A DNA stretch of 64,000 nt from Odobenus rosmarus divergens (lineage: Eukaryota; Chordata; Mammalia; Carnivora; Odobenidae), in contig NW_004450380.1 in NCBI RefSeq assembly GCF_000321225.1, positions 2,969,397 through 3,033,396 on the forward strand, written 5' to 3'. Numbering within the stretch: the first letter of the stretch is position 1; the number at the start of each line of letters is the position of its first letter. The position numbers were made by a program, and so were the translations under genes. Positions 59,380 to 64,000 of this stretch are shown piece by piece. The notes beneath the pieces are model-generated. The model saw nothing but the letters and a program-made list of their open reading frames with translations. It did no database searches and was not told the DNA's origin.

Positions 59380-60845
59380 CAAAAAACACAGTTTGAACAG
59401 ACTGAACAAGCATCAGAACCAGAGCCAGATACAGCAGCAATGCTGGCATTATCAGACCAGGAATTTAAAAATACTGATTAATATGCTAAGGGCTTTCATG
59501 GGGGGTAAAAAAAAGTAGACAACATGCAAGAACAGGTAGATAATGGAAGCAGAGAGATGAAAAATTCTAAGAAAGATTCAAAAGAAATGCTGGAGAGGAA
59601 AGACAATATTAACAGAAGTGAAGAATGCTTTAATGGATTCCTTGCTAGACTGGACATGGGGAAGGGAAAAAAATGGCTAGACTTGAGGTTATAACTAGAA
59701 ATCTCCAAAATGGAAAACAAGGAGAAAAAAGGTAGGAAAAAAAAACCCAGAACAGAATATCCAAGAACTGTGGAACAACTATAAAATGTGTAACATATGT
59801 GTTAGAAGACTATCAGAGGGAGAAGAAAGAGAAAGGAATAGAAGTGATATTTGAAGCAACAATGGCTGGGATTTTCCCCCAAATAAATGTCAGACACCAA
59901 ACCACAGATCCAGAAAGATCAGAGACCACCAAGCATGATACATGACAAAAAACTACACCCAGATATACCATATTTACACTTTAGGCAATAAAAGATAAGG
60001 AAAAATCTTGAAAGAAGCCACAGGGAAAACCCTCCCTATAAAGCAGCAAGGATAAAAATGACATCTAAGGGCACCTGGGTGGCTCAGTTGGTTAAGCATC
60101 TGCCTTCGGCTCAGGTCATGATCCCAGGGTCCTGGGATTGAGTACCGCATCGGGCTTCCTGCTCAGTGGGGAGCCTGCTTCTCCCTCTCTCTCTACCTCT
60201 CCCCCCACTCGTGCTCAATCTCTCTCAAATAAATAAATTAATTAATTAAAAAATCTTTAATAAAAACATGAAAAAAATGGCATCTGACTTCTCAGAAACA
60301 TGAGAGCAGGAGTAGAGCAAAATATTTAAAATGTTAAGAGGAAAAAAAAATCACCAACCTTGAATTCTGTACCCTGTGAAATTATCCTTCAAAAGTGAAA
60401 TAGAGTTTCTCAGACAAACAAAATTGAGGGGATTTGTTGCCAGTAGAGCTGTAAGAAATGTTAAAAGAAGTTTTTCAGAGAAAAGGAAAATGATGCAGGT
60501 CAGAAACTCAGATTTTCATAAAGAAAGGAAGAGCATCGAGGAAGGAACAATGGAAGGTAAAACAAAACTTTTATTTTTCTTATTTTTAATTGATCTAATA
60601 AACAAAAGTTTGTTCAAAATAATAGCAACAATATATTGAATTATGTGTGCTTACATATAAGTGACATGAATGACAGCAATTAGGGAACAGATGGAAGAAA
60701 TTAGAATTATTTTGTTATTATAAGATACTCACATTACACATGAAGTGGTATAGAGTTATTTGAAAGTAGACTTGGATTAGTTGTAAATGTATATTTATAT
60801 TGCAAACTCTAGGGCAACCACTTAAAAAAAGTTCTAAAAGAAGTA
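59380..60845 (+). mobile_element. HAL1-like half-LINE: decayed ORF1 followed directly by a 3' UTR
   Basis: 59740-60030 and 60285-60540 read as L1-type ORF1 text ('atccaagaactgtggaacaac', 'aatgtcagacaccaaaccacagatcc', 'aaattatccttcaaaagtgaa', 'gatttgttgccagtagagctg'), broken by stops. It is followed by AT-rich 3' text ('aaaacttttatttttcttatttttaattgatctaata', 'aaactctagggcaaccactta') and no ORF2. This order fits HAL1, the family that has ORF1 only. The region 58650-59380 may be its 5' part. A SINE interrupts it at 60067-60272. Confidence 0.65.
60067..60272 (+). mobile_element. CAN-SINE nested in the HAL1-like element
   Basis: GGGCACCTGGGTGGCTCAGT to an ATTAATTAA-containing tail. AAAAATGACATCT at 60054-60066 and AAAAATGGCATCT at 60273-60285 differ at one base; the ORF1-like text resumes with CTGACTTCTCAGAAAC. 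Confidence 0.93.
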
Positions 60846-60854
60846 TACTTGAGG

Positions 60855-61045
60855 GACACCTGGGGGGCTTAGTCAGTTGGGTGCCTGACCCTTGATTTCA
60901 ACTGGGGTTGTGATCTCAGGTCCTGGGATTGAGCCCCACATTTTGGCTCTCTACTCAGTGGGGAGTCTGCTTCTCCCTCTGCCCCTCCTCCTGCTCATGC
61001 ATGCTGTCTCTCTCTCTCAAATAAATAAAATCTTTATATATAAAA
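60855..61045 (+). mobile_element. CAN-SINE, diverged
   Basis: GGGACACCTGGGGGGCTTAG head and AAATAAAATCTTTATATATAAAAAAAG tail (split across 61015-61049). No target duplication seen. Its tail forms the left arm of the inverted repeat at 61034-61068. Confidence 0.88.
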
Positions 61046-61068
61046 AAAGAGATTTTTTTTATATATAA
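61034..61068. repeat. Perfect 15-bp inverted repeat, 5-base spacer
   Basis: TTATATATAAAAAAA at 61034-61048 and TTTTTTTATATATAA at 61054-61068, separated by GAGAT. The left arm is the SINE tail. Confidence 0.95.
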
Positions 61069-62059
61069 GAGACGATTTTCAGGAGCATACTAACTAATAG
61101 TATGATAAACAGTTTTTTCCTCCTTTTCTTCATCATGATGACTATTTCTCTGAATTATTTTGCTATTTTTAGCATGCAAGTAATACATAAAATGTGCAAA
61201 ACGAGGAAAAAAAAGAAAAACAAATCACCAAGAGTTCTCTAACCAGGACTAAAATTATGGAATATTTCCTTCCAAACTATTTTCTAGCCATAGATCTTTT
61301 TTAAAAAATTCCATTTTAACCAACAGAAAGTATAAACCTGGCTGCTACAGGTCTGGCCCTTGGGGAGACAGAATTTCAGATAATCTATGGCCCTTTTTTC
61401 CTCCTTATCCACAATTTCTGCTCTCTCTGAGGCCTGGGACCCTGCCCCAGAGGCCTTAACTGTGGAGAGTGAGAGAGCACCAACCTTGGTTGGCGGGAGG
61501 GGAGCACCTTCTGCATCTCTCAAACGCTCCCTCTCTTGCAAGCTCCCCACATCAACTCATCCTTTTCAGTACCCGGCATCTTTAATTTCTGAGCCTTTCC
61601 AGAGTTCAGCAGTAAATCTGCTTGCTTCTCCCTGGGAGCCACTGATGTAGGCCCTCAGACCTCACCTGTCTACCCTGCTAATGCAGCCATCAGAACTCTA
61701 ATGTTTCTAGCTTCCCATTTGGTAGACCAACATTGGAGCCAACTCCTGATCTTATCAAAAGTAGAATCTGTGTTTCTATTCCTCATTCTCCTAGTCTTGC
61801 ACAGTGATCAACGAGTTTTGAGAGAAGAAAGAGGCTGAAAGATTTTTATCCCACCATAATTCCTGTTCTTACATGATATTCTAGCATTGTATTATCTTTA
61901 TTATTATAGTTTTTCATATATTTCACTGTATAGTAGAAATATACCTATTTCAAATATGATTGGATGTTTCTGCAAATCTTTCCCTGTTGGTTTGCTTTTA
62001 AGAGTATAAACAAGTTACCAGATAAATGAACTAGAAAGAAGTTTAATATTCCAAACTCC

Positions 62060-62115
62060 AAAGATAATGCCAGGCACATAGCTGGTGATCAGTCAATACC
62101 TACTGAGTGATTATG
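62060..62115 (+). mobile_element. L2 or MIR 3' end fragment
   Basis: 'atgccaggcacatagctggtgatcagtcaatacctactgagtg' is a typical terminus. Confidence 0.6.
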
Positions 62116-62929
62116 AACAATCAGTCTGGGAAAAGTCAATAGCATAGGGGCACACCTGGAAACGTGGGGCTGTTCCTGAAAATCTGTTGTACTGTGGATC
62201 TGTTTCAGTCTGAGAAGCAAGAAAGGCTGACCTGTGACCACATCTGGTGGCTATACCTAGCGCGATGTGTGCTGGGCCAACCAAAACGAAGCATCTGTAA
62301 GCCAGACTTTGTTCATCTGGGATGCTCACAATGGGGCCGCCGACCATGTGACACAGACTTCCTGGGGCCCTCAAAGCAGGGGCAGGCATAACTAAAAAAA
62401 AAAGTCTTCTTAATTAAAGCAACAGAGATCAAAGCCCTAAACAGAGGGGTAATGGCAGAGCATTAAATGCAGAGTAAATACATCATTCTTTGAATAATTC
62501 CATTTGTGACTAATTTACCCAAACAGCTATAGGAGAAATCAAGTTTCAGTGGAATGGTTGGTGGGAGGCAACAGACAGGAGAGTAGCAGAAATTCATGTT
62601 TTCATATTTCCAACTGCTTACTCACCACTGCTAAGGAATATTTAATTGTTGAGCGTGTACCTTGTGGCTTATGGGTGTTCCTTAACTTCCCCAAACTTTG
62701 CATCCTTGACCGGTATGATACAGGGTTTGTTCATAGCTCTGGGAAATTTCTCTGACAAAGTTAATGGCTCCTGAACCAAAGAAATGGAAGTCCAGATTTC
62801 GCTAGCTCTCTAATAGCTTATATGGATAATGTGAGTTCTTCCTCAGTTTATCTCAACCCACTTCAATCTGCACTGCTGTTGGAACAATCTTAGGACACAG
62901 CTCTCAGCACTTTGATCCCCCTTCAAAAT

Positions 62930-63142
62930 GGCGTCCCTCTGCTCACCAACTGCTGGCGAGGTTTTCAGTCTTGTCATGATGAGACCCTCCCCCACAATAC
63001 ACGCAGCTGAACTACTCTTCGTTCCCTGACTAACCCCACAACTTTCTCCCTTCCACCCCTTTGCCCATGCTGGGTCCTCTGCCTGAAATCCCCTTCATCA
63101 GACAACAGAAATGGCATCATCCTTCAAGACCAAAACTCCTTT
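62930..63142 (+). mobile_element. L2 LINE fragment interrupted by a SINE
   Basis: 'ttcccttccacccctttgcccatgctgggtcctctgcctgaaatccccttcatc' and 'tccttcaagaccaaaactcc' are L2 text; the SINE follows at 63143. Confidence 0.65.
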
Positions 63143-63342
63143 GGGGCACCTGGGTGGCTCAGTCGGTTAAGCATCTGCCTTCGGCTCAGGTCATGATCCC
63201 AGGGTCCTGGGACCGAGTCCCGCATCAGGCTCCCTGCTCAGTGGGGAGTCTGCTTCTCCCTCTCCCTCTGCTCCTCCCCCTGCTCATGCGCTCACACCCT
63301 CTCTTTCTCTCTGTCTCTCAAATAAATAAATATTTTTTTAAA
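63143..63342 (+). mobile_element. CAN-SINE with 17-bp duplication
   Basis: GGGGCACCTGGGTGGCTCAG to AAATAAATATTTTTTTA. AAGACCAAAACTCCTTT at 63126-63142 and AAGACCCAAACTCCTTT at 63343-63359 differ at one base. Confidence 0.95.
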
Positions 63343-63514
63343 AAGACCCAAACTCCTTTTTTAAGAAAGAATGGTTAGAACTTCTCATTTCAACAAAATG
63401 ATTTAGAATTTGTGTTACAATGAAAAAGGACACGCTCCAAAGCAAAGGGTGAAAGAAGGTCATGGCCAAATAAATTTTGTTACGAATATGTGTTTTTGAA
63501 ACCACTGTGAGGCA

Positions 63515-63665
63515 AAGCAGAGGGTACGGACTTTGAAGTCAGATTTGTGGGTTTACATCCTGGCTCTGGCATATTTTAATCTCATGACCTTGTTCAAGTT
63601 ATTCAACCTTTCAAAAATTGAGTTTTCCACATATTAAGACGACTATAACAATGCCTACATCACAA
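63515..63665 (+). repeat. MIR SINE
   Basis: 'gactttgaagtcagatttgtgggtttacatcctggctctggc', 'tgaccttgttcaagttattcaacc' and 'aatgcctacatcacaag' cover the tRNA-like head and core. Confidence 0.8.
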
Positions 63666-64000
63666 GTGTAGATGGTAGACACAAAACACACATTTCCCAA
63701 ATTCCAATTAATAACTCTGTGCTGCCCACATCCTTCCTGCGTTGTCAAATATGATCCTCAGGTCTGTGTCTTTCCAAGTGCTGGAAGATGTCTGCACAGA
63801 CTGCTGGGGAAATGTTCCCTCTTCCCATCCCTGATCACAAGAGAAGCTGAAAACACTCTGCATCATAAAACTGGGACACTTCAAGGATTGCTTCTGTGCT
63901 CTGAGAAACAACCTCTGAAGTGTGTAATGCTCATGGTTTTCTCAGTTAATACCGTGTTACCTTGGTAATACTCTTTAAACTCATCTTTCTCCTCAAAAAA

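Larger units (their letters stand above)
1..64000 (-). other. SMYD3: SMYD3 gene, internal part (three exons and flanking introns)
   Basis: The window appears to lie wholly inside SMYD3, which is transcribed right to left. The three exons encode a continuous protein stretch that I recognise as SMYD3, the SET/MYND methyltransferase reported to act on MAP3K2 and on histone H4K5/H3K4 in cytoplasm and nucleus. Neither end of the gene is here. The MYND zinc finger and first SET half lie beyond the right edge, and the C-terminal helical (TPR-like) domain lies beyond the left edge. No promoter, first exon or poly(A) exon was seen. Introns of this size fit the known very large size of human SMYD3. That the whole window belongs to the gene follows from both outer introns being open-ended; it is an inference. 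Confidence 0.9.
32822..64000 (-). other. SMYD3: SMYD3 intron upstream of the residue-178 exon (5' part lies outside the window)
   Basis: No exon matching SMYD3 residues before 178 was found on the minus strand. The contents are the transposon copies listed separately. In 32822-33480, 34080-34880, 36000-36780, 39265-40140, 40390-43320, 43830-44545, 44760-46065, 46560-47660, 47895-49820, 50040-50520, 51490-52190, 52630-54490, 55195-56040, 56270-57480, 57610-59370 and 61070-62930 I see no gene and no repeat family I can name with confidence, apart from a short (GGAA)n run at 53661-53685. Confidence 0.75.

Noticed and set aside
1..64000. CRISPR array, operon, phage or other prokaryotic system
   Set aside because: Repeats are dispersed SINEs and LINEs with target duplications, genes are spliced, and there are no regularly spaced short repeats.
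1..64000. Endogenous retrovirus with gag/pol/env
   Set aside because: Reverse-transcriptase text found is L1-type; no paired LTRs or retroviral genes were recognised.

Overview
The window is mammalian nuclear DNA from inside one very large gene and has no bacterial or phage features. It contains about 25 tRNA-derived CAN-SINEs with the carnivore head (GGGGCACCTGGGTGGCTCAG) and (AAATAA)n AAAATCTT tails, plus carnivore-type LINE-1 copies. No copy shows the diagnostic body of the dog (SINEC_Cf) or cat (SINEC_Fc) families. The consensus here, with TCCCTGCTCAGTGGGGAG, is the form I associate with bears, pinnipeds and mustelids. The best guess is therefore an arctoid carnivore.

The only gene I can support is SMYD3, a SET- and MYND-domain lysine methyltransferase, on the minus strand. 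Three consecutive coding exons are present, read from high to low coordinate: 32821-32754, 31133-31031 and 22833-22723. They are joined by consensus AG/GT splice sites in compatible phases (2, then 0, then 0). Together they encode 94 residues, equivalent to about human 178-271. This stretch holds the end of the SET domain (NHSC motif, catalytic Tyr in the ICYLDM segment) and the post-SET zinc cysteines (CFECDCLRC). The coding total is 282 bp of 64 kb. The rest is intron: more than 31 kb upstream, 1.6 kb and 8.2 kb between the exons, and more than 22 kb downstream.

Region by region. 1-22.7 kb: intron with an edge SINE, a young 5'-truncated L1 (106-685), a SINE cluster at 4-5.2 kb, a layered L1/SINE complex at 9.9-14.9 kb and an inverted ('twin-primed') old L1 at 19.8-20.4 kb. 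22.8-31 kb: intron with a second young L1 inside an L2 copy, more L2 and an L1 tail. 31.1-32.8 kb: short intron with a MIR and a SINE. 32.8-64 kb: upstream intron with a 2.4-kb L1 ORF2/3' end that carries its own SINE, a second inverted L1 (52.2-52.6 kb), a HAL1-like element (59.4-60.8 kb) and many SINEs.

I found no undescribed biological system. The points worth checking concern how transposons are layered in this intron and how some of them (sense L1 poly(A) signal, antisense SINE, inverted SINE pair) might touch SMYD3 RNA processing. Repeat family names come from pattern recognition without a database search; most open reading frames in the window are chance or transposon-derived.
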